A program made the translations under genes and the position numbers. Below the pieces are notes generated by a model. That model was not told the DNA's origin, searched no databases, and worked only from the letters and a program-made list of their open reading frames with translations. 64,000 nucleotides of DNA. Source: Cryptomeria japonica (lineage: Eukaryota > Streptophyta > Pinopsida > Cupressales > Cupressaceae). The stretch covers positions 329,432,802-329,496,801 of the forward strand of contig NC_081413.1 of the NCBI RefSeq assembly GCF_030272615.1. Reading direction: 5' to 3'. Shown here piece after piece: positions 1 through 12,795 of the stretch (position 1 is its first letter; each line of letters begins with the position of its first letter).

Positions 1-1618
1 AGGTTTCTTTTATGTATGAGGAAATTTGTGCAAGAGGAACATGACTTAGAGGCCTATTCTTCTCCTAGAGACTACTTTGTTGATCAATATGTTTCAATAC
101 TTATCATCTTATACATGTTTTTACTCTCATTTATTGTAGAGCATTTAACATGTCATGTTCAAATTCTTCATCCAATCTTGCATATATTTAAATAAGATAA
201 TGGCTATTATGTTGCTCTTCATTATGTGACATTAGTAGCTTACCTATTGGTGGCTCATTGTCATTCATGATAGTATAATTTCATTTGCAATCATACTTTG
301 GAAGCAACATAATAGCCCTTTTTTGTACCATCTCTTGTCTCTATGTAAGGAGGCAAGAATGATTTCAAACATCTCTACTTATTAAGATTAAATTTTTCCC
401 TTTTGTGAGGCAATTTATTTTATAAGGATCTCTTATTGATTGTGGAGGTGTATATCCATGTTGGGAATCTCCTTCCTCTTATTGGAACAAGTATTCCTAA
501 TGAGGATATTAAGTACATATCCTTAATTGGGACCTCTTCCTTAGTGTTGAAAGTCTATAATAATTCATCAAATCCTTCTCTTTATCGAGTGGTATCTTTT
601 ACAATGAACCCTTCTATATTGTGGATGTGCTTATCCCTATTGAGGATCCCATCCCTCTTGCAGGAAAATGAATCTCCGATGAGGATCTCTTTCCTTCTTT
701 TAGAATAGTGTTTCTTTTAGAAATGATGTTTCTTTGGTGTCCTTGTCTCCGTACTTGGGGGCAAGAATGATATTTAAATATTCAATCTTTTTCCAAAGAT
801 TCACCTTTCCTTTTTTGAGTTGCATTTTTCATTTGATGTCATCTCTCACATAGAATATTTGTGTTCCTTGTTTAGGACCTATTCTTTGTTTGAAATGATA
901 CATATTTCATGAATAGTCTCTCCTTAGTAAAAGTGTGTAATCTTTCACTAAGAATCCACGTTTTCCTAAATATTGGAGGTGTGTATTCTTATTTTCCTTC
1001 TCTTTTTAAAGATATTATCTTTATCAAAGATCCCCTCTATTCTCGAAGGTGGATGTCTTTCCATAATGACCTCTTCCTCCTTTAATCCATCAAAAGGATC
1101 TCTTTACACTTGTCACTATTTAAATGGTAATTATTTTTCCAACCCCTAATTTTGTATTTTTTCACTTAATCTTTCACATCTTGGGTTAGAGAGCTTTGAT
1201 TCCCACACCATCTATTATGTTGGAATCGTGATTCAAATCTCTTTCTTACCAAATTATTCTCCATTAGTTTTGATCTTGTATCAAGCCTCGTTGTGAGCAT
1301 TTGTCATCAATTCCCTTCACAATTTGATGTGGTAAACATGATACCATGTTTCAACATACTAAATAGAAAGTCTAAATAGGGGGGCATATAGCCACCCTCA
1401 AATTTCATCATTATTAGTAAGCATTTTAGGTGATTTTGTGATTTCAACTAACAATGTGGTTTTGTAGAATGTGGTTCCTAACATTGTACTCCAAATACTA
1501 CTAGGGGATTCATTTGACATCTTATGGACATATCCTTTTTCCAATGAACATTTACTTTTATATACTTTAGCTTGCATATGCACGCAGTGTCATATGACTA
1601 CTAAAGTGGGGGCTAAAT
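1..1618 (+). mobile_element. 3' end of internal region of an LTR retrotransposon (probable)
   Basis: No intact reading frame is visible. The stretch contains a degenerate phrase (GGCAAGAATGAT followed by AT-rich text and a 'ggaggtgtat' motif) near 351-470 and again near 757-1000, so it is internally repetitive. It ends in a polypurine-like run, AAGTGGGGGCTAAA at 1605-1618, directly before an LTR-like start TGTAGCGTC. A PPT followed by TG is the known arrangement at the 3' LTR of a plus-strand element. The 5' part would lie outside the window. The element class is unknown. Confidence 0.4.
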
Positions 1619-2640
1619 GTAGCGTCATAAATTGTACAATTCCATGCTTAGGTTAGCACCTGTCTTAGTGTGTCCCATTGCATCTTGAATTTATAAGGCT
1701 CCTTTAGGCATTTAATTATTAATTTGATTAAATCTAAAGTCCTCTCTCAACAATTCACATATTATAAAATTGGGCCCTTAACCCTAGGTGTGCGCCTTTT
1801 TTTAATTTTTAATTAATCCTAATAATGTCCTAATTTCAATCTTCAAAGAATATTTTCATATATATAAAAACCTTGGATTGACCTATTGTGTTGGATTTGA
1901 ATTTATGATCACGATATCTCACATCCCTAGAAAATTGGAAAAAAGTCAGTCAAACCAGAGTGATAGCATTCATTCTGGTTCTTTACCTTTTTCCCCTAAT
2001 TTTGGGAGCTTAATTTGGTGGTATTGTAATGTTCAAATATTGTTGTGTCAGTTTTTATTAATTCTAAACCAAGATATTATCAAAATTAAAGTTAGGTTTT
2101 CATATATTTAGCCTTTTCTTTCCCTCATTTGAGTATCCAAATCTAGCAATTGAAGGAGATCCTTGTGAAGTGAAAGTGCATGTTTTATGTGAAGTCTACA
2201 ATCAAAAAATTTATCATTAATCAAGTCTTCATCAACACTTTTATTATTCATGGAAGCTTTAGGAGATATTGAAGAATAATAGCGATATCACCGACTATTG
2301 ATTGGATTGTACCTCTTCCTTAGGATTTGGTATGACTTCATGTTATTTTCATATCTCTATTTAAGTTTCAAATCTACACATCTATTTTCAGATTTGCATT
2401 ATTACTTTAGATCTATATTGTATTTGTGATTTGAAGCATTTACATTACATTCATTTTAGATTTTTTAATCAAAACATAAGGTAGAACTCTAGTTTGTATT
2501 TAGCTCATAGGAATCTTACAAACACATAAGATTCTAGGGCACACACACATTTGCAGTATAATATCAGCTATTTGTGGAGGTGGAAATCACCAAAACAAGG
2601 AGTTTGCCTAAGGTAAAACCTTATATAGCCACGAACACAC
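1619..2640 (+). mobile_element. LTR, plus orientation; right end uncertain
   Basis: It starts TGTAGCGTCATAA immediately after the PPT-like run. A TATA-like box lies at 1859-1870, about 240 bp in, as expected for a U3 promoter. The text near 2541-2625 (CA-rich run, then GTGGAGGTGGAAA) recurs in reverse complement at about 3535-3630, inside a second LTR with the same start on the other strand. The right end cannot be fixed. Similarity supports at least to about 2625, and the LTR may run several hundred bases further. Confidence 0.45.
1859..1870 (+). promoter_or_regulatory. TATA-like box in LTR
   Basis: TATATATAAAAA lies 240 bp inside the LTR that starts at 1619, followed by CCTTGGATTG. The position fits a U3 promoter, but there is no expression evidence. 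Confidence 0.35.
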
Positions 2641-3611
2641 CATTTTCCAGCTTGCAGGTGCAGTCGCAGGTTTTCATCAAAGTGGGCAATTTTTGAGAGA
2701 TCTCAGCGAACAGGAATAGACCCATTACCAAAAATTGGACATGGTTTTTAGGTACCAAGACACCCCTCATCCTAGTCCTCCAAGACCAAGGATCTCTTCA
2801 TCTTGGTCCTCCTTATTTGGCTCCAGATTTGGCAGGATTATCTTAGACAAAATCACAAATAGGTCCCCCAATTTGCAGCTTAGTTCAGACTTTGAGACTA
2901 GGGCACCCAACACCCTAGTCCTATCAATTCAAGCTCAATTTCTGATTACAGGTGCACATCAGAATTTCATTTCCAGATCTTTACTTTTTGTCTCATTTCA
3001 GTTACTACATCAGTCTATTAAAATTGTTGTTATAATCACATTTGTTCATCCTATTAGCATAGCTTTGCATTCTCCTACATTTAGCATATTCCCTTTCATA
3101 TCAACAAATGAATAAAAACCCTAAAAGTATCCCTTGACTCTCTTTCACTATAGTTAGTTAAAGAGGATTACTCCTTTAGGTTCTTTTGTATTCCAATGTT
3201 TTTATGAAAGTGGGATTAGGTCCTAAACTACCCGATTCCATTTTCATCCATCACGGAACCTATAGTTGAAATATAGAGTTGAAAGTGTTGGTATAGTGAG
3301 CTAGGACCCTACACTTGGAGGTGTCTTCATCGGCTAAGCTTTGGATTTTGGATCATGATGCTCCATAGATCTTTCCCTCCAAAATTTAGCCTAAATTTTT
3401 TTATCAAGTGAGATAATCGGCATAGTCTTAGGGTTTTTGTATGTTTAAAGTCTAGAATTGTCCATCTCAATTTGCTTTATGAAAAACTGTAACTTTCAAG
3501 TGTCAGATCTATAACCTACACACATAGAAGAGAGAATATGTTGTGTTGCATAGAGGCTTGCCTAAGTCAACCCCCATGTTGGTGTTTCCACCTCCACAAT
3601 AGTTATGATGA

Positions 3612-3631
3612 TGTGTGTGTGTGTGTGTGTC

Positions 3632-3688
<57 letters not shown>
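3612..3688. repeat. Compound microsatellite (TG)n(GA)n
   Basis: About 19 bases of TG repeats, then CTGTG, then an uninterrupted run of about 54 bases of GA. It lies inside the minus-orientation LTR region, next to the block shared with the plus LTR, where a shorter CA run is also present. It is likely length-variable. Confidence 0.95.
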
Positions 3689-3691
<3 letters not shown>

Positions 3692-3940
3692 CCCCTGGTA
3701 GGAAAGATGTTAAATCATAAATGGAATGTTGATTTGACAGGATTATACCTTAAGATTAATGATGGTGGTGATGCAATGTTCTTTAGATAATTTCTTCAAG
3801 TGTTGATGCAATAACATGACAAAACATAACAAAATCCATCATGAAAACATACTTGAAGATAAGTTGAACTATAACTTGATTCTCCTTGTACTCATATATT
3901 CTCTTGAATTATGAATTAGGATTTGTGAATGTTAAATGAT

Positions 3941-3954
3941 TAACTTATATAGGG
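3941..3954 (-). promoter_or_regulatory. TATA-like box in minus LTR
   Basis: CCCTATATAAG on the minus strand, about 380 bp after the LTR start at 4330. Spacing is comparable to the plus-strand relative. Inferred only. Confidence 0.3.
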
Positions 3955-4330
3955 TTCTCAAGGTATTTTTGTATTTAGGCCAACTTCCAATGGTCATATC
4001 AAAATATCAAGATCGGATCACAAATGGCAGGAACTTACTCTCATACACATTCAAATTTGGGCCCCTTTTGGAGGGACTAGGATGCTAGGTGTCATAGTCC
4101 ACTAGGACTAGGGGGCTAGGCACCATAGTCCACCCAAAAAGGACAAAATAAAGGTGGTTGTGTAGCATTTAGATCCAAAACATAGGATCAGGTTACCTCA
4201 TGCGAATATGACAAAAATTTGAATGTGATAATGCAAAAATAGGCTTGAAAAGACCCAAGAGGAAGCACACTAAACTGAGGCCCCAAAATAGAGTTTAAAA
4301 TTGTAAGCGGACACAAATTATGACACTACA

Positions 4331-7300
4331 CTAGTAATTCTTACACATTTCTTCACATATCTTTTTTACTTATTAAGATCCTTTAAATATCATATTTTCT
4401 TCTCCATGCTTTATTTTTTGATGTTCATCATCATCTAAAATGTACCTTACATCTTTTTTCCACAAAATTGTGGGTCTCATTGCACTACTACCTCAATTAC
4501 TAGTTAAATTTCCTAATGGAACATGGTAGGCCCTTCTAATTGATTTACCTAAACTCCATGTCACCCATTACCTATACTCACTTCAATCAAAATAGAATGA
4601 CATCAAATGAAGTAAAATAAACCTTACCTTGATTAATAAATCCCATATTGAATATTAAAATATTATTTGTGCACATTGATCTAAGTTTCTACTTTATAAT
4701 CAAATTCAGGCATTTACACACATATTGCCAAATAAGATATTATAATTCGATATTAATTTGATGATCAAATTCAAGCATTTCCATTAACTGTAATCCATGA
4801 TAACAATTCAATTATCTATTTAGAATTCATGAACTAAGGCAATTCTCATGCAAATCAAATCTAAGTTATTTGTGTATCCATGGTTGGAGATATGTTGAAC
4901 AAACGTTTATTAATTTATGATCCAAAATCACATCAATAATCTATATTGTTAGGGCTTACAATCATAAGTGAGACTTAGCTTTGAAACAAAATCATAAACA
5001 AATATGGGCTTCAAATATAGAACATTTTAAATTAATCTTGTTGGTATGTGGCGATTGATCATGCTACTAGGTTTAAATTTTGGTGACTTTGTTAGCTACG
5101 TTTTCTTTCCCAAATCATCTAATAGGGGAGTGCATGGGGCAAATCCCCTCCTGTGGGTCTCATGGACCCAAGGGAAAAACCCACTATAGGGATCTAGGGG
5201 TAGTGCCCCCAAAGAAAAAATTGCCCATTATTTAATAAAGGAGTCGGGTATATTTTTAGTTTGTAAACCACTAAAAATAATTGATAAAGAAATGGCTGTA
5301 AAATGTGAAAAAATATCAAATTATAATTTTCTCTTGACTAGATAATAAAAGAAAAATGGATGGCTATTTCTCTATAGATGTAGTCCACATTGGGTGAACC
5401 ACGCTAAATCTTTGTGTTATTGTGAACTGTTTTTTTTGCCTCTTTTATTTTGTATTATAATTAATATTGTTTATTGCTCTGGTTTGCCTAAACTCTAATA
5501 GATCTTCATCAATTTCTCTTCTTCAAATCTCTTAGGTCACATGTTCATTCTCTAATTACTTATCTCTCTCTCTTTTCCTTTTCTTGATGTTGGTTATTTG
5601 ACACTTTTTCTTGTCAATATTTATATAATAGAGAAGCGCTTGTTAAAAGTACAATGTCCTTGTACATAGAACAAGGATCATGGGTCTAATACTAAATGCC
5701 TTATCCTCTTATTTTACATTCAAATTGGATGGTTTGTTATGAAACATGTAAATAACTACTTTTTAAAGTGTCTCATGATGTAAGCATCTAAATTTAATGT
5801 AGTTCTAAACACGAATCTTCTTGGGACCAATAATGTCATAAGTGACATTATGTCCGGCATGAACTTCAAAACCATGACATATAACTCAAGTAGGCACCCT
5901 TAAATGTTTGTAACAAGCCATAAATTATAATAATACATTAAATACAAATTAGGAATACATGCAAACATGTTTATGGCACCCTTCATATGTTATGGTTAAA
6001 TTATGAAGATGGCCTTTTGAACTAGCAATAATACTAAACTAGATTATATTTTTCTTATCATGTGTGTATTGTTTCAAGACTATGGTAAGAAAATGTAATA
6101 GTGTTAAGAAAATAAATATTATGATTAATATAGAAACAAAAACAAAAGATAAACAAACACAAAATATCTTAGGAAATTTTTTAAAGATGTCCTTCAGAAG
6201 GTCCATCCATATTGAGTTTATATTTCTTTTGCATGCCTCCTAATCATCCATTTGTAGTATACTTACCTTCATATTGAATGGGATACTGAAAGTATCTCTC
6301 ATAGCATTTGTACTAAAGTCTATTATAATTCTCCCTTTTAAAATTATCATTCATCTTTGAGGATCATAATTCTTAGCATATTACACCATTAATTTTTAAC
6401 ATTGGAGAGAGTTAGGAATTTCAATAGCTTTGTCTCTTCCATTTTTTATTATCTTTTTACCCCTTCTAGTAGAGTTCATACGATTCATTCATTCATTGAA
6501 GTCCATCTAGTTGATGTGTTTCAATTCTATGTTGGTAATATTTTCCCATCTAGAAGTGGTCTCTGATTTAAGGTTGACTCCTTTATATTGGTACTTCATT
6601 GCATTTCCCTTGGAAGTCACTAATTCTTATAAATTAAAATTATCCATCATTTAGTCTATTCAACTTTTGAGAGTTAGGGGTTATGTTCACTCACATTAAC
6701 CTTTTGTTCCTAATAGGAATTTCCATTGGAAGTGAAGTTCCATTGAAAATTTATTTCAATTTTAGTTGAAATTCTAATTGAATATCAAGTCAAGTTTAGA
6801 TGAGCATCGAAGTTTTGCAAGGTTTTATGAATTTAGTTCTTTAAGTGAAATATTTAGGGTATTTAAGATATGACACTTCAGTATCATTTTCCAAGTCTAC
6901 CTATTTTTCAGATATTGGTTTGGAAGTGCACATGTTAAGAAAAAAGTAACTCATCATAAACTCTAGTTAGGATTTATAAAATAAATCTCATAAGTTACTC
7001 TAATTATGAAAATTAGTTTCAAATGAAACCAACTTTAAATTTTAACCTTTTTGTCACTCTTTAGAAAAATTAAGACATATCTAAGATTGTATGAACAATT
7101 TAATGTTTGGTGATCTTACCCTAATTGTGTTTTTTAAAATTTGTATATTTATAATAACTTTTTTAACTGAAAATACATTGAAAAAATCATTTCTAATTAA
7201 AAGATTCATCAAACAATGTGATAGGGGTACTTATTAATAAATCTCGATTGAATGATCCACATGTCATCATCCATGTGACACAAGTCAAATAGATCACAAC

Positions 7301-9130
7301 CCTACCCACCCCTACTTTCCTTGAATTGACTAACTATCCCTCTCTAATTTCACTTGTAAACTTTTCTAAATAGTTTCTTCAACTCACTATTCATATACCC
7401 TCCTCTTCCCACTTTTGGTTATGGCAATGGTGGCCATTATTTCTAAATTTGTGTTTTTATTAGTTGTTGAACTCATAAAGATCGTGATTTTATTTCAAAT
7501 GATATTAAAATGATAATTCAATTGGATATATAGTCTGAGGTTAATAGAAAGAGCATTCAATATTCAATGTGTTTGCAAGGTAGTTGAATAATTAATGGTC
7601 AAAGTGGCAAACATTTCTTGTGGAAGTGCACGTGAATATTATATTTCATAATTTTCAATTCTACATCAAAATTTTGTAAGTTATATACAAAATCTATTTA
7701 AAGGCCTTTCATGTTTATTTTGTGGAAATTGTTAACAAATTGAAGAGTGAGTGAAGTTGGAAGTTCACTTTGGATGTACAAATCTAAATCAAAGTTTCAC
7801 AAAAAAAGAGGTTCTTTGTGGGATTTTATAAGTGAAGTGAAGGTAAACTTTAGATTTACATCCTATTTGGTAAGATATTAAATTTTTGTATGATAGTTCA
7901 TTCTAACATTATTTTTATTTGTGGGGCTCTATAAGTGAAAAGCAATGTGAAGCGTGAAATGAAGTTCAATTGGGAATCAATTGGGGATCAACATGTTCAA
8001 AAGTGACTTAATTTTTTTATGGTTACTTGTTCAATCTAGGGTATTGGATTTATACAAAAGAGTTCAATTTACAATTAACACGTGAGGTTTTAATATTTTA
8101 CATAATTTCTAAGATCATCTAAACACAAAGTGAAATGAACATCAAGATCACTTGCAATTCGAAACTCTACAAGCTTATATCTTTTTAACAATCTATTTCA
8201 ACAAACTCTTGAAAGAAACTTGAGTTGATTGTAATTATTGTATCCAAGTAACATGAAATGAAACTAAAATCAATCATTCTTTTAAAATTAGACCAAACAT
8301 TGGGACATGAAAAGTGTTGACATCAAGAACTAGCCTAGAGCCAAGCAAAAAAGGAGATCCTATTTTTTCCCAAAATAGAAATGGGGTGTGTTGTGAGATG
8401 CACAATATATAGGTTGAACTTTTTAGTACGTATCTCACCATCTCTTTGAATGAATCTATCAAACATACTTGTGTTGTTAGCTTTCTAAGCAATGCATTGT
8501 CTTCCTACTTGCATTAATGTTTACTAATGTGCTTGGACATCCCTTGAGTGACCTCTTTCAATTTCTAATTCCTTTGCTATGCAAACTGACTATGGATTCA
8601 ATTTGACTTACAATAGAATCAACACTCTCCTTTTGGGAGAGATAATATTTTATTTGTCTAATAACAAGTGTATAATCTTGAAACATTGAGGATTTTAAAA
8701 TATGGAATAAAATAAAACTCTCATAGCAATAATGTCATTAGGTTGGTGCTCAATGTTGTATGTCTCAAATCCCTAGAAATAGGCTTTTCCTAAGTGTCAA
8801 GGGTGCCAAACTAGCAAAAATTAACTCAAACTTATAATCAAGCAAGACTACTATGGACCACTTTACTAAAAAGTGGGTAAGACCTTTGACTTTAGCATAC
8901 CTAGAACATAGTAAAGTTGTATTTTTCTATCACTATGTTCTTATATATTGGGTTCGCAATGAAAGGTTTTGTAACTTCATAAAATAGTTAACTAAAATGT
9001 AAATTGTCTAAGAATGTGTCTTTAATAACCCATATTTATCTTGGTGCACATCTAGACATTGAGGTGAATGAAACCAAATCAATATAACAGTTAAAGTGAA
9101 GTTTAAAAAGCCAATAGGCATTTATAGGTG
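4331..9130. other. Long AT-rich stretch without recognisable gene
   Basis: All frames are broken by frequent stops. One GC-rich patch near 5105-5215 (GTGGGTCTCATGGACCCA, followed by a run with GGGGGCACTACCCC on the minus strand) looks like debris of a gymnosperm repeat, but I cannot assign it. The short minus reading frame at 8274-8492 has no recognisable domain. I see no tRNA, rRNA or bounded transposon here. Confidence 0.6.
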
Positions 9131-9170
9131 GGGAAGCCCACCAGATTCGTGACGTCTCACTCCAGAAACT

Positions 9171-9640
9171 TTGTTGTTGTCACCGAAAAATGTTGATGTC
9201 GTCGCCAGGAAACAAATCTTTAGAAACTCCACAGACATTGCAACCAATCCTCCTCCCATGAATCGATTAAGGATTGGATCTCACCATTTGAGATGTGAAA
9301 CTGGTAGATGGAAGGTGCTTAAAGAAGAGTGGGAGGAAAGAGCATGCCTGTTTTGCAGCAAGAGGACAATAGAAACATAATGGCATTTCATTATGGAGTG
9401 TACAACGTATGAAGACATTCGCAGTTAGTTTGGGAATGAATTAAAAATAGATAGTCTGAATGAGCTTTTTGAAGAGTCAAGACTTCACAAAACAACAAAC
9501 CTCTTAATCAAGATTCACAAGAGAAGATCCAGCACGGAAAAGAATCTGAAACTGGGATAAGTTGAACTTGTGGGTCCCTTAGGCCATTGGGTCTCGTGGA
9601 CGTCATTAAAAACCATTCATTCATTCATTCATTCAACAAG
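9171..9640 (+). mobile_element. LINE 3' end: reverse transcriptase C-terminus, zinc-binding motif and (CATT)n tail
   Basis: The plus frame around 9255-9380 reads as the C-terminal end of a plant non-LTR reverse transcriptase: an 'RIGSHHLRCETGRWK' type block, then CLFC and, after an in-frame stop at 9378-9380, HFIMEC, giving a C-x2-C...H...C zinc-binding pattern typical of the region after RT. Decayed coding continues to about 9555 and ends in a 3' UTR with GGACGTCATTAAAAACC and a CATTCATT simple-repeat tail at about 9615-9637. The element is strongly 5'-truncated, as is usual for LINEs, and cannot be active. Confidence 0.7.
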
Positions 9641-9951
9641 CCGAAAACGTTAAGAAGGGCATGTTGAAGTCTATGATGAATGGCTTCAAACCAAAAGTTG
9701 TTCCAATCTACACTGCCTTGGTTAAAGAATTTTCAGTTTTTGATAGATGGTTTGCATTCGTGCCAGCCTTAATGCAACCTAACTAGCTCTATGTCCAATC
9801 TACAACTATTCACAGTGCAACCAACAATGATACCAACAATGTCATTGAAAGATATCTACAAAAGATTGTCTTTGAATCTGTTTATGAATCTGGCCTAGAC
9901 TTCAATATTTTACTAGTATCCCCCTTCTACTATGTCGAAACCTATAGGTAG
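9641..9951 (+). pseudogene. Non-specific phospholipase C (phosphoesterase family) pseudogene fragment
   Basis: Reading in one frame from GCC at 9641 gives about 100 residues that match the central part of plant non-specific phospholipase C: the blocks 'VVPIYTALVKEFSVFDRWFA', a degenerate 'VPxxxQPN', 'NDTNNVIE', and 'QKIVFESVYESGLDF'. In the intact family these lie around the catalytic phosphoesterase core that hydrolyses membrane phospholipids. Here a TAG replaces the residue after QPN (9784-9786) and a second TAG follows at about 9949. Catalytic sequence on both sides is missing. It starts directly after the LINE tail, and an inverted LINE tail lies about 350 bp downstream. The family is recognised from memory, without a search. 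Confidence 0.7.
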
Positions 9952-10300
9952 GGCATCTATGGGCAAAGCAAAGTCCTCTTATCAGAACATGTTGTAAATT
10001 GCATAATTATTTTTTTGGGTGTCACTCATGTTGTCCTTGTTGTCGAACCAAGTAGTGCCATGTCATTCTATATGACAAATTAGAGGTAATTGTGGAGTTT
10101 CATTTTTTTTTTGAAACCGTAGAATCCCTTGTGCATTTGAAGGGAACTAAGAAATTGCCCCTCTGGTTTCTTTACTTCAAACAGATGATACTGAAAAACA
10201 CTCAAACCCTATGTCTCAAGCACTACTTATTAATTAGGGCTATTCGTACTACTCACAAAAAGATAACTTTGAAAGCTTAATAGCCATGTCTTATAAAAGC

Positions 10301-10440
10301 GAGGAATGAATGAATGAAGATTTTTAATAACGTCCATGAGACTAGGGAGTCTATGGAACCGAAACTGAGAACAACACAATGATCTTAAAAGAACCAACCG
10401 GTCGACCAACCCAGGAAGCAGCCCTAGGGCGATCACTAAT
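10301..10440 (-). mobile_element. Inverted LINE 3' tail
   Basis: On the minus strand, GGACGTTATTAAAAATC followed by TTCATTCATTCATTC repeats the 3' UTR and tail of the LINE at 9590-9637 (GGACGTCATTAAAAACC plus CATT repeats). Upstream text, including CCTAGTCTCATGGACG against CATTGGGTCTCGTGGACG, is also similar. The two LINE copies therefore point towards each other with the phospholipase fragment between them. No coding part is recognisable in this copy. Confidence 0.65.
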
Positions 10441-12795
10441 TCTTGCAGATCAAATTTCTTCTATGAATTTTAATTGAGCATGGGCAAATGTGTATTTATT
10501 CGTGTTAATTTAAAAAAATAAAGATAAGTTTTGAAGTGAAATGTAGAAAAGAAAAGAACAAAATATGTAATCATGTAACATATATTTCATTAAACATGAT
10601 GTCCTAATTTTCCACAACTTATTTTTAATTCATAAATTATAACAACTCGACTATGATTAAACAAAAAAAAAAAATTCTTTATAATTATTTTAAATAAAAC
10701 TACTTATACTTAAATTTAAACTTAAATAAACCACCCATAAAATCACCTTTTAAAACTTGAACAACCTTTAGAGAAACTTCATAACAATCATAAACAACCA
10801 TACAACCCAAATTCCATCATTGAGGGTAAGGCTACAATCCAAATTCCATCATTGAGGGTGGGGTCACGTAAAACCAAAAAAATATGCTACAAAATTATTT
10901 GAATTTTTGTTCATGAAAAATAGAAACCCCTACTTTTTAGGACTTTTTAGCGAGTGAAATTATATTGGAGGTAGAAATTGCTCCACCAACCGAAAAAGAA
11001 ATAGAAGAACTTGTTTTGTATATTCAAAGGTTTTGAAGAATTTTAAGCAAAAAAATAACAAGTGCGTTAGGCAAGAAATGCACATAAAACTGAATTGACA
11101 AGAAGTATAGAGCAACTGCAACTTTATTAAGTATTAGATAACTGCTACAATTAAATAAGAAAATTCTGGAACTTGCCAGCCAAAATTGTGAAACTGACAA
11201 AACAAGGTACACAAGTCCAGAATGCAATTTCTTCAAACCAGAAAAGAGATGGAATGTCTTGATAGTGCTAGGTGTCCAATATGTTTCAGCCCCCAGTCCT
11301 CACGCCCTAGCCAGGTGATGTCTGTCTGGCAAAGAAGAAAGTACGACCAGCCAAAAGAAATGTACGACTTGCTTATTAAATGCCTGCAACTGCTAAAAGA
11401 GGGCGCCTCAACCAAAATCCCCTTCTTTATTGAAAATTGGAACAATAAACTGATGAAAAATATCTGGTGAAAGCCCAAATGGAACCCTTGTCTCAGAAAA
11501 TCCACAGAGCAAAAACCAAGCAATGTCAAATAATCAATAATGCATTGAGGTACTTGTTTTTGCCTCTTATAATCCCCAAATGACACGAATTCCAAAAAGG
11601 GATGCCCAATTGCAATTTAAATACATTTAAATGTATTTAACTTACTTTCCATAGTTTATATCAAATTCGGATGAACTTTATGATTTAAGGGATTATAAAA
11701 TCACTTTATAACATTTTAAGTGGCTTTTTAATTTTCGTAAAGTCACTTTATGACTTCATAATATTCATATAAGTTAATTAAATAACTTAACCACTAAAAT
11801 ATTAATCTCTTTCAATATTCAATCTTTTGACATGCCGTGAAACGTGTCGTGAGACGCTGGGGTCAACAATGTATAACCCCCGTGTGTCCAGGTGACCTGA
11901 CTAAAAATAGCTTCACTGCAAGATTGACTTACTATAAATAGTAAGTTTCTCAACTAAGCTCAAACCTCAAACATTGATATACAAAAACCTGAAACTGAAC
12001 CAAATTCCCAATTCCCAGTAAATTTGATTTCATAAATGAGATAGATACCCCTTCAAGGATGCTATTTGCTATTATGTAGAGGGGTCTCGAAATAAATACC
12101 GACAAAATACATCTTGGAGCTCCTTCATAAGACCCCAGCCTAAACCCCATACTGACAAAACTGCAGCTTCTATCCATCCATACATTTGAAGTGCTCACAT
12201 GGGCATACTTCAACAATTGAGAAAGTATATAAAAATTATTAATAGATTTTATGTTTCAATAAGAGCTGTGCAACTTGGCAGAAGATGGCTAACTATTAGG
12301 AAAAAAAATTGAATTAAAAAGCAAATGGCATACAGGAGTTTGCTTACACTTCATACAGTTGAAATTTGCATATCAATGGGAGTTGCGAGATTTAGATCTT
12401 TAGTCCCTGTACTACATTGGCATTATAAGATAACTAGAACGACTTCAGTTTTTACTCTCTGCAATTACTCGCATGCCTTGTTGCACACTGTATTTTAAAT
12501 AGAGTCCATACAGTAACCCAAAGGGAGGAAATATAATCTTGCATTAGTTATTTTCAGCAAAGGTGGCATTTTGGGAAACAACTGCCATATGTATTTTGGC
12601 TTATGTAGAAGTAAAATAAGCAATTCAATAACAGACCCCATTTTCACCTGAATACTATTGATTTATTTCAAACGCATCGTGTTGTTCCGAAAAATCTTGC
12701 TCCTTGGCAAAGCCTCCAAGAAAGGAAACATATTTCGCAATGATTAACCTAGAATTATAAATGATTAATGCCTGATAGTGCTATGCAGTTAAATT
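10441..12795. other. Stretch with no recognised gene upstream of cytochrome b5 stop codon
   Basis: Overlapping reading frames on both strands at 11222-11595 show no recognisable domain and exclude each other. A near-perfect palindrome CTTACTATAAATAGTAAG lies at 11928-11945. A similar CTTACTATAAATAG text occurs near 55273 in the giant LTR, so 11600-11950 may be old LTR debris. The part nearest 12795 (about 12250-12795) would hold the 3' UTR of the minus-strand cytochrome b5 gene. Confidence 0.5.

Larger units (their letters stand above)
3535..4330 (-). mobile_element. LTR, minus orientation, related to the LTR at 1619
   Basis: Read on the minus strand it starts at 4330 with TGTAGTGTCATAA, close to the TGTAGCGTCATAA start of the plus LTR. 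A minus TATA box lies at 3941-3954 (CCCTATATAAG). The shared GTGGAGGTGGAAA block follows near 3598-3585. The two LTRs therefore converge, and the roughly 0.9 kb between the shared blocks is probably the remainder of one or both. The inner end and the target duplication were not found. Confidence 0.45.

Noticed and set aside
2573-3598. A 1-kb element with inverted ends TGTGGAGGTGGAAA..TTTCCACCTCCACA
   Set aside because: Flanks CTATT and ATAGT are not a duplication. The inverted match continues outside the supposed ends, so two related LTRs in opposite orientation explain it better.
3605-3790. Reading frame across the (TG)n(GA)n microsatellite
   Set aside because: Simple-repeat translation (Cys-Val, then Arg-Glu), no gene.
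11222-11595. Overlapping plus and minus reading frames
   Set aside because: They contradict each other, lack domains and show no splice or start context.
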